From: an uncultured Ruminococcus sp.
Lineage (GTDB): Bacteria > Bacillota > Clostridia > Oscillospirales > Ruminococcaceae
Length of the DNA stretch: 64,000 nucleotides
Direction of reading: 5' to 3'
Assembly: GCA_945868475.1 (NCBI GenBank)
Contig: CAMBLM010000007.1
Location: forward strand, 62,001-126,000
Shown here: positions 53,598-64,000 of the stretch, piece by piece
Layout: each line of letters opens with the position of its first letter
Position numbering within the stretch: the first letter of the stretch is position 1
Position numbers and translations under genes: made by a program
Notes under the pieces: model-generated
What the model saw: only the letters and a program-made list of their open reading frames with translations
Database searches by the model: none
What the model was told of the DNA's origin: nothing

Positions 53598-55342
53598 GCA
53601 TTTTTAATGATGTATTCCGCGATCTTCTTAGGTGTAACGCCGAGCTTTTCAAGAAGTTCATCTGCGTTGTAACGGTCATAGAACGACTTCGTGATGCCGA
53701 AATTCTTGACCTTGACGCCTGAATCACCGAGGTATGATGCTACCTTGCCGCCGAAGCCGCCTTCAAGCGAGCCGTCCTCGAGAGTAACAACGAGCGAGTG
53801 ATCCTTTTTCAGGCCGTCAAGAAGCTTTGCATCAACTCCGCTTGCGTAACGTGCATTAACGAGAGTTGCATTTATGCCGCTTTCTTTAAGGATAGCTGCG
53901 GTTTCTTCACCGAGCTGATAGAAGTCGCCGAGTGCGATGATAGCTGCCTTGCTGCCCTTTGTAACGACCTCGGAAGAGAGCACGCTGTAATCGGTCGGGA
54001 ACTTTCTGTCCGAGTGGATAACGCCGTTGCAGGGAACACGGATCGCAACGGGACGCTCGTTCTGCTCAATTGCCCAGTCGAGCATTGCAAAGTATTCCTC
54101 TGCACAGGTCGGTGCGAGATAAACAAGCTCGGGGATATTCGATATCATCGGGATATCGTAAAGTCCGAGGTGGGTAACGTCATTCATACCCCAAACGGAG
54201 GCTGCGAAAACGACAAATGTTGCAGCGTTCCTGTTGATGCAGACATCGTGCGAGATCTGGTCATAAGTGCGCTGGAGGAACGGGCTGTAAACGCCGAAAA
54301 CAGGCCTTGCGCCGAACTTTGCGAGTGCGGAGCTCATTGCAACTGCGTTTTCCTCTGCGATGCCGACATCGACAAACTGCTTTCCTGCGAGTTCACGCTT
54401 GTCCTTTGTGAAGCCCATTACGGTCGGAGTTCCTGCTGTGAGTGCAACAACGGCAGGGTCTTTCTTCATCTTGTCAAGAAGATAATCAGCGGTCATTGCG
54501 CCGTAATCTTCGCCGTCAAAGCTGAAAGTACATTCGCCCGTTTCAATGTTGAAAGGCATGTGCCAGTGCCAGCTTTCCTTGTCCTTTTCGGCAGGAGCAT
54601 AACCCTTGCCCTTCTGAGTAACGATGTGAACGGCAACAGCTTTCTTGGTGTCCTTAACGCTTTCAAAAGCCTTGATGAGCGCGTCAATATCGTTTCCGTC
54701 CCTGACGAAAACATAGTCAAGTCCCATTGCTGTGAAAAGGTTGGTTTCAGCCTTTCCGTTGCCCTCGCGGAGAGCCTTGAGGTTGCGGTAAAGTCCGCCG
54801 TGGTTCTCGGCAATGGACATATCGTTGTCGTTGATGACGATGATAAGGTTTGTGTTAAGATCGCCTGCCGTGTCAAGTCCCTCGAGTGCTTCGCCGCCGC
54901 TCAAAGAACCATCGCCGATAACAGCAATAACGTTGCCCTTGCCGCCCGTGAGGTCACGAGCCTTTGCAGTACCGCAGGCAAGGCTTATCGAAGTGGAGGT
55001 GTGACCGACCTCAAAGAAGTCGTGTTCGCTTTCGTTAGGGTTCGTATATCCCGAAACATCATCATATTTTTCGGGGTAAAGATAAGCGTCCTTTCTGCCC
55101 GTGAGCATCTTGTGAGGATAGCTCTGATGAGAAACATCGAAGATCATCTTGTCCTCGGGCGAGTTAAAAACGTAATGGAGAGCGATAGTAGCTTCCACCA
55201 TACCGAAGTTAGGGCCGAAGTGTCCGCCGTGAATGCTTGCTCTCTTCAGAAGAGCCTCACGCATTTCAGCGGCAAGCGCGATCCTTTCATCGTGATTAAG
55301 CTTTTTTACGTCACTTGGAGAGTTGATATTTTCAATATACAT
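53594..55342 (-). CDS. 1-deoxy-D-xylulose-5-phosphate synthase-like thiamine diphosphate enzyme
   Basis: The 582-residue protein has the DXS/transketolase layout. Thiamine binding is seen in VIGDGSLSGGEALEGLDTAGDLN with IVINDNDMSIAENHG, the pyrimidine domain in DVGIAEENAVAMSSALAKFG, and the C-terminal domain in LEDGSLEGGFGGKV. By my alignment two arginines of authentic DXS (E. coli R398 in DRAG and R420 in YLRCIP) are replaced (FAAS and MISNIP), while the third (R478) is kept in AIRVP. It is shorter than DXS (about 620). It may use another substrate. GAAAGGAC lies before the ATG at 55342. A MerR gene is next upstream. Confidence 0.78.
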   Translation of the reverse strand: MYIENINSPSDVKKLNHDERIALAAEMREALLKRASIHGGHFGPNFGMVEATIALHYVFNSPEDKMIFDVSHQSYPHKMLTGRKDAYLYPEKYDDVSGYTNPNESEHDFFEVGHTSTSISLACGTAKARDLTGGKGNVIAVIGDGSLSGGEALEGLDTAGDLNTNLIIVINDNDMSIAENHGGLYRNLKALREGNGKAETNLFTAMGLDYVFVRDGNDIDALIKAFESVKDTKKAVAVHIVTQKGKGYAPAEKDKESWHWHMPFNIETGECTFSFDGEDYGAMTADYLLDKMKKDPAVVALTAGTPTVMGFTKDKRELAGKQFVDVGIAEENAVAMSSALAKFGARPVFGVYSPFLQRTYDQISHDVCINRNAATFVVFAASVWGMNDVTHLGLYDIPMISNIPELVYLAPTCAEEYFAMLDWAIEQNERPVAIRVPCNGVIHSDRKFPTDYSVLSSEVVTKGSKAAIIALGDFYQLGEETAAILKESGINATLVNARYASGVDAKLLDGLKKDHSLVVTLEDGSLEGGFGGKVASYLGDSGVKVKNFGITKSFYDRYNADELLEKLGVTPKKIAEYIIKNA

Positions 55343-55360
55343 GATTTTCAAGTCCTTTCA

Positions 55361-55741
55361 TTAATCTTTTTCCCAGCTCAAAACGCCCGTTTTTGCGGCG
55401 ATCTCGTATCTGCCTATCTTGTAGTCAAGGCGTGAAATTTCCGTTTCAAGCTGTTCCTTTTGCTCGATGAGTTTTTTGCGCTGCTCGGTGAGAAGCTCGA
55501 GCCGTGCGCCGATAGTCGAGTCGCCCATGCTGAAAAGCCTGCAATACTCGGCTATGACCTCAACGGGAAGTCCTGCGTTGCGCATACAAACGGCGTTTTC
55601 GACCCAGCCGATGTCCTGTTCGGTGTAGTTTCGGATACCGCCCGAAGTTCTTGTAACGGGTGGGATAACGCCGATCTTTTCGTAATAACGCAGAGTATCC
55701 TGCGAAAGTCCGTATTTTTCGCTTACTTCTTTAATAGTCAT
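55361..55741 (-). CDS. MerR-family transcriptional regulator
   Basis: The 126-residue protein starts with a MerR helix-turn-helix (IKEVSEKYGLSQDTLRYYEKIGVIPP), a wing (GIRNYTEQDIGWVENAVCMRNAG), and a coiled-coil dimer helix (about 75-115). No cysteine cluster for metal binding is evident. It lies 18 bases upstream of the DXS-like gene on the same strand, so it may control that gene and itself. Confidence 0.9.
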   Translation of the reverse strand: MTIKEVSEKYGLSQDTLRYYEKIGVIPPVTRTSGGIRNYTEQDIGWVENAVCMRNAGLPVEVIAEYCRLFSMGDSTIGARLELLTEQRKKLIEQKEQLETEISRLDYKIGRYEIAAKTGVLSWEKD

Positions 55742-56231
55742 ATTCTTCCGATTTCCCGAATCAAACCTTTCGGGAAATTAGATCACCACCTTTTTTCTGA
55801 TTATATTATAATACTTGGAGTTGGCTCAAAGTCAAGACTTTCTGATGCGGTTTTACAGTTTATTTACATTTGAAAAAATGATAATTGATAATTCGGTACA
55901 TTTGAAATCGCCGTATGCCGTATTTTTCGTAGTACAACATAAACTCTAACACTTTATTTTATAGCATCAATTTTTCAATTGCCTTTTTTGATGTGAATTG
56001 CGCCTTTTTAGCTGTTAGTGATTTACTTTTATTGCAACTGACGTCTTGCTGTCAGTTTAGGGAGTTTCGTCGTCTGCGGACGGCGACCAAGGGCTTTGCC
56101 CTCTGGACACCCACCACCCTTTGAAAAGCGTGGACGTAAACTTTGGTTTGGAATTTTAAATTTGTTTAGTATACGGACTTGCCGCTGTTGAATAGACTTG
56201 TATCAAGTCAATCAATAAAAGGAGGGAGCGT
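55742..56231. other. Gap between the MerR gene and feoB with repeat fragments
   Basis: No gene is seen. At 55986-56010 a GTGAATTGCGCCTTTTT fragment matches the hairpin at 39966-40045. At 56069-56084 CGTC..GACG forms a short hairpin, and 56087-56123 (AAGGGCTTTGCCCTCTGG, ACCCACCACCCTTTG) resembles an interspersed repeat with an inverse fragment at 2079-2101. Confidence 0.45.
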
Positions 56232-58334
56232 ATGGGACTTACAGCCTCAAATACGGGCAAATGCTGCGGCGATATCGAGCATATCACCGACACGGACAGC
56301 ATCGTTCTTGCGCTTGCAGGCAACCCGAATGTCGGGAAATCAACGGTTTTCAACTTTCTTACGGGGCTTCATCAGCACACGGGCAACTGGACGGGGAAAA
56401 CGGTGCAGAACGCCTGCGGCAGCTTTTTCTGCGGTGAAAATTCATATACCCTTGTTGATATCCCCGGTACATATTCGATACTTGCGCACTCGGCGGAGGA
56501 AGAAGCGGCAAGGGATTTTATCTGCTTCGGCGGTGCGCAGGGCGTTGCGGTCGTCTGCGATGCGTCCTGCCTTGAACGAAACCTCAACCTTGTTCTGCAG
56601 ATACTCGAAATAACGCCGCACGTTGTCGTCTGCGTGAATCTTATAGACGAGGCTCGGAAAAAGCAGATATCCGTTGACTGCGAAAAGCTTTCGGCACTGC
56701 TCGGAGTTCCCGTCTATCCTGCGGCGGCACGTTCGGGCGAGGGTATGGAAGCGTTTGCTAACGGGCTTTCTGCGATAAAAGATTTAACACGGGAGCAGGC
56801 TTTCCGCTGTACTTATGACGAGGAAACAGAACGCTCCGCCGCCGTTATAGCCGAAAAGCTCGGCGAAGAAAACGGTGGACGTTTTGCCGCTCTGCGTATT
56901 TTGGAGGGCGATGAAAAGCTTTCGCAGAGATTTCTCGAAAATGCCGATGAGGAAACTCTCTCCGCGGTTTCGGCAGAGAAAGAACGCCTTGCTTCGGTCG
57001 GCTATGACGAACAGAAAATTCGCGATACTATCGTTACAACACTTGTCCGAAAGGGCGAGGACATCGCGGCGGAATGTGTTCACTTCGGCGATGAAAACTG
57101 CCTTAAACGCGACCGAAAAATTGACCGTGTTTTAACTCACAAAGTCTGGGGCGTTCCGATAATGGCGGCAATGCTTGCCGTTATATTCTGGATAACGATC
57201 TACGGCGCAAATTACCCCTCAGCACTGCTTTCATCGGCGTTCGGCGCACTCGGGGAAAAGCTCCGTGCGCTTATGGAAATGACCGCCGCTCCGCAGTGGC
57301 TAAAGGGAGTGCTTCTTGACGGGATTTATCGGATCCTGACGTGGGTGATCTCGGTCATGCTGCCGCCGATGGCAATATTTTTTCCGCTTTTCACATTGCT
57401 CGAGGACCTTGGCTACCTGCCGAGAGCGGCGTTCAACCTCGACCGATATTTCAAACGGGCAGGTGCTTGCGGAAAGCAGTCGCTGACAATGGCAATGGGT
57501 TTCGGCTGCAATGCGGTCGGAATAACAGGCTGCCGCATAATAGATTCGCCGAGGGAAAGGCTCATTGCAATACTGACGAACAATTTTGTCCCGTGCAACG
57601 GACGTTTTCCTGCGCTTATCGCCATAATAACGATATTTTTTGCGGCAGGAACGGGCGGTTTCGGCGGTTCGCTCATCTCGGTCGGAATTTTGATACTTTT
57701 TATACTTTTCGGCGTGATGCTGACACTTTTGATCTCGAAATTGCTGTCGAAAACACTTCTGAAAGGCGAACCGTCCTCGTTCACGCTTGAACTTCCGCCT
57801 TACCGCCGACCGCAGATAGGGAAGATACTCATTCGCTCACTGCTCGACAGAACGGTTTTCGTCCTCGGCAGAGCTGTAACAGCCGCCGCTCCCGCAGGTC
57901 TTATTATATGGCTCGCGGCAAATGTTCAGGTCGGCGGCGAAAGCATACTTTCGATATGCTCGGGCACTCTCGACCCGTTCGCAAGGCTTTTCGGAATGGA
58001 CGGAGTTATCCTGTTTGCGTTTATATTAGGTTTTCCTGCGAATGAGATAGTTATCCCTATAATGCTTATGGGATATCTTTCATCGGGGGTAATGACCGAC
58101 TATGAGAACCTTGATTCGCTGAAAAATATCCTGCTCGCAAACGGCTGGACACCGGTTACGGCGGTGTGTACGCTGATATTTATGCTCTGCCATTTTCCTT
58201 GTTCGACTTCGCTTATGACAATGAAAAAGGAAACGGGCAGCTTGAAGTGGACTCTGCTCGGTGCTGCACTCCCAACAGCGGTCGGACTGATACTGTGTGC
58301 AGCGGTTTCGGGCATTTCCAATCTTATTATATAA
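56232..58334 (+). CDS. feoB: Ferrous iron transporter FeoB
   Basis: FeoB imports Fe(II) with a cytoplasmic GTPase. The 700-residue protein has the G domain with GNPNVGKSTVFNFLTG (about 35-50), DIPGTYS, a G4-like NLIDEA, a helical switch domain, and two GATE-like membrane regions with ANGE-like RAAFNLDRYFKRAGACGKQSLTMAMGFGCNAVG. The N-terminus has two cysteines (KCCGD). No feoA is adjacent. GGAGGGAG precedes the ATG. sod follows 13 bases after the stop. Confidence 0.95.
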   Translation: MGLTASNTGKCCGDIEHITDTDSIVLALAGNPNVGKSTVFNFLTGLHQHTGNWTGKTVQNACGSFFCGENSYTLVDIPGTYSILAHSAEEEAARDFICFGGAQGVAVVCDASCLERNLNLVLQILEITPHVVVCVNLIDEARKKQISVDCEKLSALLGVPVYPAAARSGEGMEAFANGLSAIKDLTREQAFRCTYDEETERSAAVIAEKLGEENGGRFAALRILEGDEKLSQRFLENADEETLSAVSAEKERLASVGYDEQKIRDTIVTTLVRKGEDIAAECVHFGDENCLKRDRKIDRVLTHKVWGVPIMAAMLAVIFWITIYGANYPSALLSSAFGALGEKLRALMEMTAAPQWLKGVLLDGIYRILTWVISVMLPPMAIFFPLFTLLEDLGYLPRAAFNLDRYFKRAGACGKQSLTMAMGFGCNAVGITGCRIIDSPRERLIAILTNNFVPCNGRFPALIAIITIFFAAGTGGFGGSLISVGILILFILFGVMLTLLISKLLSKTLLKGEPSSFTLELPPYRRPQIGKILIRSLLDRTVFVLGRAVTAAAPAGLIIWLAANVQVGGESILSICSGTLDPFARLFGMDGVILFAFILGFPANEIVIPIMLMGYLSSGVMTDYENLDSLKNILLANGWTPVTAVCTLIFMLCHFPCSTSLMTMKKETGSLKWTLLGAALPTAVGLILCAAVSGISNLII

Positions 58335-58347
58335 AAGGAGACCAGCT

Positions 58348-58941
58348 ATGGTATATGAACAGTATTATCCCTTTGCGGAGCTGAAATTGGAGTATGAGGA
58401 CAATGCGCTCGAGCCGAATATCGGGCGTTACACCGTGTTTTTTCACTATAATGAGCATTACCTGCCTGTATTGAAAAAGCTTAATGCAATGGTGCTTGAA
58501 CAGCCGCAGGCGCAGAATATCAGCCTTGAAAACCTTGCCCACTGGCGTGATATCGATATCGCAAGAGCCGCGGCTGCCGTTTTCGGACACGAGCTGTATT
58601 TCAAGTCGTTGTTGCCGAATCGGAAAGAACCGTCCGACCATTTAAAAATGATCTTAAACAAGCAGTTCGGCAGTGTGGAGAAATTTCTCAAAGCAATAAA
58701 AGAAACCGCCGCAAAGGTCTATGGCTCGGGCTTTACATGGGTCTGCGAGGACTGCTGCGGAGGACTGTTTATAATGTCAACGCCGAACCACACCCTGCCC
58801 GAGGGTGAAAATATCCGTCCCGTCTGCGCGCTCGACCTATGGGAACACAGTTACTACCTCGACCGTCAGAACCATCGTGATGATTATGTTGACGCGGTGC
58901 TGGAGATACTTAACTGGGACGAAATGGAGAAAAACATAATC

Positions 58942-58950
<9 letters not shown>
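58348..58950 (+). CDS. Iron/manganese superoxide dismutase
   Basis: The 200-residue protein keeps the four metal ligands: H33 (FHYNEHY), H81 (VFGHELYF), D163 and H167 (DLWEHSYY). The outer-sphere glutamine found in Mn or Fe enzymes is not at either usual place: position 77 is Ala and the QD-type loop reads NHT (His148), which suggests the His-variant subgroup. Metal preference cannot be read. AAAGGAG precedes the ATG. The gene follows feoB closely, so iron uptake and superoxide defence are probably in one operon. Its end (AAT GCG TAA) is family C sequence. Confidence 0.88.
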
Positions 58951-60871
<1,921 letters not shown>

Positions 60872-60909
60872 ATCAAAACTCCTTATCTTAACGGACTAAG
60901 ATCCGCCGA

Positions 60910-62010
60910 TTATTTGATTTTCATTGCTTTTAAACTTTTTATCGCTCCCGTGACAAGCTGTTCCGAACGCTCTTTAACTTTAAGCTTTCTGAAAATAAAC
61001 AGCCTTATATAGTCAGCCGCCCCAAGCACAGCATAAAGCAGTACAGAATAAGCGATTATACAGATAATCATTATAAAGCACGGCAATTCTGTCAGACCGT
61101 TGAACATGCCTTTGAAAATATAATTAAAGACCAGTGGGTCAACGTGGATAAGGTATACTCCGAATGAAACCGCCGCCGCATTTTCAACAGCGTGGGTCAT
61201 GAAACGGCTCTTTATCCGTATATCCTTCAAAAGCATAAACAGGGAAACAGCGGCGGCAACGGTAAAAGGAGAGTTGTAAGCGTATGTGCTTCCGCCGATA
61301 TCGACGGATTCTCTCATAACAAGCTGCGGCAGTACCGAAGAGATAAACGGTATTACCGAAGACAGTATGTATATTGCAGCCCATATCCGTTTTTTTACCG
61401 TTATCTCCTGCTCCGTCCGCCTTATAAAAGCTCCGGCAAAATAAAGCACAGTCAGCCAAAGCGTACTGTATCCGGATCCTGCAATGAAAGGGTCTTTCAT
61501 AATGACAAAAGGAAGAAACGAAAATACGGCAAAAAGTGTGGCTATAAGACAAATATAACCCTTTTTATCAATATTGTCAATAAGTATATTGAAAAAAGGA
61601 ATGAAGAAAAACATTCCGAAATACGCGGTGAAATACCAGTACCGTGAATTCAGGACAGGAAGAACTGCGGAGATGACGTCCTCAGAGGCAAGCACGGCAT
61701 GACCGAACATCTTAAACAGAATAACGATAAGAACGCTCCATACAAAGACCTGCAGCCATAGAGGAATGATCCTTGAATACTTAAAGCTTTTGCGCTCTGA
61801 GGAATACATAACGTATCCCGTGATAAGAGCATAGCAGTTGACCGCACAGTAACAGAAAGATTCAAGCAGCCACGCAGCCCCGTAGGAAACGCTTCCCACA
61901 TCAAGATCATCAAGTATTCCGCCCTGAAGGCATATATGAAGGACAAGTATCATCAGCATAGATACTATTCTTATAATATCAATGCCCAATATGCGTTCAC
62001 TGCTGTTCAC
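60910..62010 (-). CDS. Acyltransferase family 3 membrane protein inside the ilv cluster
   Basis: The 366-residue protein has about ten transmembrane segments and the family start IDIIRIVSMLMILVLHICLQGG with the conserved histidine, then RYWYFTAYFGMFFFIPF. Members acylate exopolysaccharides, peptidoglycan or other glycans. It separates ilvB (18 bases upstream) from ilvN (38 bases downstream), so it is cotranscribed with a pathway it has no obvious part in. Confidence 0.85.
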   Translation of the reverse strand: MNSSERILGIDIIRIVSMLMILVLHICLQGGILDDLDVGSVSYGAAWLLESFCYCAVNCYALITGYVMYSSERKSFKYSRIIPLWLQVFVWSVLIVILFKMFGHAVLASEDVISAVLPVLNSRYWYFTAYFGMFFFIPFFNILIDNIDKKGYICLIATLFAVFSFLPFVIMKDPFIAGSGYSTLWLTVLYFAGAFIRRTEQEITVKKRIWAAIYILSSVIPFISSVLPQLVMRESVDIGGSTYAYNSPFTVAAAVSLFMLLKDIRIKSRFMTHAVENAAAVSFGVYLIHVDPLVFNYIFKGMFNGLTELPCFIMIICIIAYSVLLYAVLGAADYIRLFIFRKLKVKERSEQLVTGAIKSLKAMKIK

Positions 62011-62028
62011 GGCAATATCTCCTTGAGA

Positions 62029-63657
62029 TCAGAGTGTGCTTTCGTTTTTGAATACGTTGACTTCAAGCAGGAAAGGCTTGTCGGAAGCAGCAAGTTTTCC
62101 GATAGCTTCCTCCGCTTCGGACATATTTGAAACGGACATCGAATCGATGCCGTAAGCCTTTGCGAGCATCGCAAAATCAGGGTTTCCGTCCGTAAGACGA
62201 ACTGCGATCTGCTGATCCTTATACGCCTTTGTCTGAAGCTCACGAACCATTCCGAGGCGGTTGTTTCGCATAATGATTATTTTTACGGCAATGTTCTCCT
62301 GAACGATCGTCGCAAGCTCCATCATCTGCATCTGGAACGAACCGTCGCCGCAGATAACGACAACTTCCTTGTCGGGCGCAGCCATTTTCGCACCGACAGC
62401 CGCAGGAACTGAGTAACCCATTGTTCCCATGCCGCCGCTCGTGAGGAATCTGCCGCCCTTTTTGATGTTGAAATTGTTGCATGCCCAAATCTGGTTCTGA
62501 CCGACATCGGCAACGCAGACCGAGTTGTCGGGAAGTGCATTTGAAAGTTTGCGGATAAACATCTTCGGGTTGACATAACCCTCGGTTTCGTTTTCGGTCG
62601 GAACGGAATTCTTTACCTCGTTGAGTTCGGAAAGCCACTCGGAGCGGTCTTTCTTTTCAATATATTCGGTAAGCTCGTTGAGGATGGCCTTGCAGTCACC
62701 TACGAGAGGAATATCAGTTTCAATGTTCTTGCCGATCTCGGCAGGGTCTATATCAATATGTATGATCTTCTTGTTTTCGGCAAGGAAGCTCGGCGAAGTA
62801 ACAGCTCTGTCACCGACTCTTGCGCCGATGAGGATAAGCGTGTCGCATTCGCTGACAGCATGGTTAGCAGTCTTGACGCCGTGCATGCCGAGCATACCCA
62901 TATAAAGAGGGTGATCGGTCGGGAAAAGGCTTATGCCCATCATCGTCGAAACAGCAGGGATACCCGACTTTTCGGCAAAAGCGATAAGCTCGTCCGCAGC
63001 GTCGGAGGCGAAAACACCGCCGCCTGCGCAGATAAGCGGCTTTTTGGCAGCATCAAGAGCCTTTGCGATCTTCTTCACCTGCATGGTGTTGCCCTTAAAA
63101 GTGGGCTTGTAAGTCCGCATCGAAACTTCTTCAACGGGTTCATACTTGATGACAGCCTGCTGAACATCGATGGGAACATCTATCAGAACAGGGCCTTTTC
63201 TGCCCGTTCCTGCAATATGGAAAGCCTCCTTGAAAATTCGTGGGAGGTCGCCTGCGTTTTTGACAAGGTAGCTGTGCTTTACGAACGGCATCGCAGAGCC
63301 TGTGATATCAGCCTCCTGGAAAACGTCGCAGCCGATCTGGTCGGTGGAAACCTGACCCGTGATACAGATTATCGGGATACTGTCGGCATAAGCGGTAGCT
63401 ATCGCGGTAATAAGATTAGTTGCGCCCGGGCCTGACGTAGCGATGCAGACAGCAGGCTTATTGGTAATTCGCGCATAGCCGTTAGCGGCATGACCTGCGT
63501 TTGCTTCATGTCTTACGAGGACATGATGGATATCGCTTTTGTAAAGCTCATCATAGAAAGGGCAGATAGCAGCTCCGGGATAACCGAAGACGACTTTGAC
63601 ACCCTCTTGCTCCAGGCACTTGACCATGGCTTCGGCGGCTTTGATCTTCTCAGTCAT
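62029..63657 (-). CDS. ilvB: Acetolactate synthase large subunit
   Basis: IlvB joins two pyruvates, or pyruvate and 2-oxobutyrate, using thiamine diphosphate. The 542-residue protein has the catalytic glutamate region (FGYPGAAICPFYDELY, HVLVRHEANAGHAANGYA), CIATSGPGATNLITA, GDGSFQMQMMELATIVQENI and NNRLGMVRELQ. I chose the ATG at 63657 with GGAG upstream because it fits the homologue start; an in-frame extension of 34 residues upstream is not supported. It leads the leftward ilvB-acyltransferase-ilvN-ilvC set. No T-box or attenuator is apparent in its leader (63658-63783). Confidence 0.95.
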   Translation of the reverse strand: MTEKIKAAEAMVKCLEQEGVKVVFGYPGAAICPFYDELYKSDIHHVLVRHEANAGHAANGYARITNKPAVCIATSGPGATNLITAIATAYADSIPIICITGQVSTDQIGCDVFQEADITGSAMPFVKHSYLVKNAGDLPRIFKEAFHIAGTGRKGPVLIDVPIDVQQAVIKYEPVEEVSMRTYKPTFKGNTMQVKKIAKALDAAKKPLICAGGGVFASDAADELIAFAEKSGIPAVSTMMGISLFPTDHPLYMGMLGMHGVKTANHAVSECDTLILIGARVGDRAVTSPSFLAENKKIIHIDIDPAEIGKNIETDIPLVGDCKAILNELTEYIEKKDRSEWLSELNEVKNSVPTENETEGYVNPKMFIRKLSNALPDNSVCVADVGQNQIWACNNFNIKKGGRFLTSGGMGTMGYSVPAAVGAKMAAPDKEVVVICGDGSFQMQMMELATIVQENIAVKIIIMRNNRLGMVRELQTKAYKDQQIAVRLTDGNPDFAMLAKAYGIDSMSVSNMSEAEEAIGKLAASDKPFLLEVNVFKNESTL

Positions 63658-63783
63658 CCTAATCACTCCAAACATAATAAATATACTTATTATTATAATG
63701 TTATTTCCTTTTAAAGTCAACCGATTTTTTATTAATTTATAAATATTGCGATATTTCAATTAGTTATAGAGGGTATAACGTCT

Positions 63784-64000
63784 GTAATTCGTAATGCTTA
63801 ATGCGTAATGCGTAATCAATGCAATGCGGTGCATTGCATACAATTTCGGAATTGTTTTGCTCCGCAAATTTACGGCGAGAGCCGAATTTACATAGGGGTG
63901 GATTTCCTATCCGCCCGTTAAAGACCCGTCACAAATCGCACCGGCAACTTTCTGTAGGGTTAATCTCATAACAAACACCCCTATTTTTATCTTTTTATTA
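63784..64000. repeat. Family C intergenic repeat (C6), running off the window
   Basis: Starts TAATTCGTAATGCTTAATGCG, contains the palindrome TGCAATGC-GGT-GCATTGCA also found in C3, then ATAGGGGTGGATTTCC-TATCCGCCCG, and TGTAGGG near 63953. The remainder to 64000 is AT-rich. No gene is seen here. Confidence 0.8.

Noticed and set aside
53798-55435. Long open frame (545 codons) on the plus strand
   Set aside because: It is antisense to the DXS-like gene, has no ribosome site and no protein motif; the opposite strand has clear thiamine diphosphate motifs.
63658-63783. T-box or leader-peptide attenuator upstream of ilvB
   Set aside because: No T-box core, no terminator/antiterminator pair and no branched-chain leader peptide were found.

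Overview
The window looks like a Clostridia chromosome, most like Ruminococcus/Oscillospiraceae, centred on the replication origin. The basis is the classic Firmicutes origin order (dnaN, dnaA, then rpmH, rnpA, yidD, yidC, khpB/jag, mnmE, mnmG, rsmG, a Noc-position ParB, parA/soj, parB/spo0J), parS sites, consensus sigma-A promoters, strong GGAGG-type ribosome binding sites and lipoprotein-rich cargo. No species can be named from sequence alone.

Layout. 1-2235: start of dnaN, an AT-rich origin region with DnaA-box-like sites, and dnaA facing left. 2236-13992: a degenerate phosphohexomutase followed by the rpmH-to-parB block facing right, with four parS-like sites. 14249-18432: an AgcS sodium:amino-acid symporter, two bacterial PH-domain membrane proteins and an unknown membrane-anchored protein. 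18883-20469: tRNA-Met and tRNA-Glu, then an AT-rich BglII-like endonuclease and MT-A70 methylase pair. 20547-24575: a diguanylate cyclase, greA and lysS. 24699-27698: an MmeI-like type IIG restriction-modification gene interrupted in frame by a small element. 27745-42067: mostly leftward housekeeping and accessory genes, among them ribU under an FMN riboswitch, efp, aroQ, a YfhO-like protein and a solitary amino-acid binding lipoprotein. 42208-53302: a MATE exporter, a probable type I toxin-antitoxin locus, a CorC/HlyC-type CBS protein and five tandem secreted transglutaminase-like proteins. 53594-64000: a DXS-like enzyme with a MerR regulator, feoB, a superoxide dismutase, and a leftward ilvB / acyltransferase / ilvN / ilvC cluster.

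Three families of intergenic repeats run through the window. Families A (about 100 bp) and B (about 160 bp) are palindromic and MITE-like, with ATACT/AGTAT ends. Family C (about 150-350 bp) carries a GTAGGGGCGG...CCGCCC palindrome and often a terminator, and it frequently begins exactly at the stop codon of the flanking gene. B elements are nested inside an A element and inside a C element. No transposase gene is present in the window.

The observations I rate highest are: (1) the 237-bp in-frame insertion at the N|PPF catalytic motif of the MmeI-like gene, which brings a stop codon, a consensus promoter, a ribosome binding site and a TTG start, so that it may have turned one polypeptide into two; (2) the five-gene secreted transglutaminase-like array downstream of a CBS membrane protein; (3) a 27-residue toxin with an antisense RNA promoter and a terminator-like leader; and (4) the family C repeats abutting stop codons.
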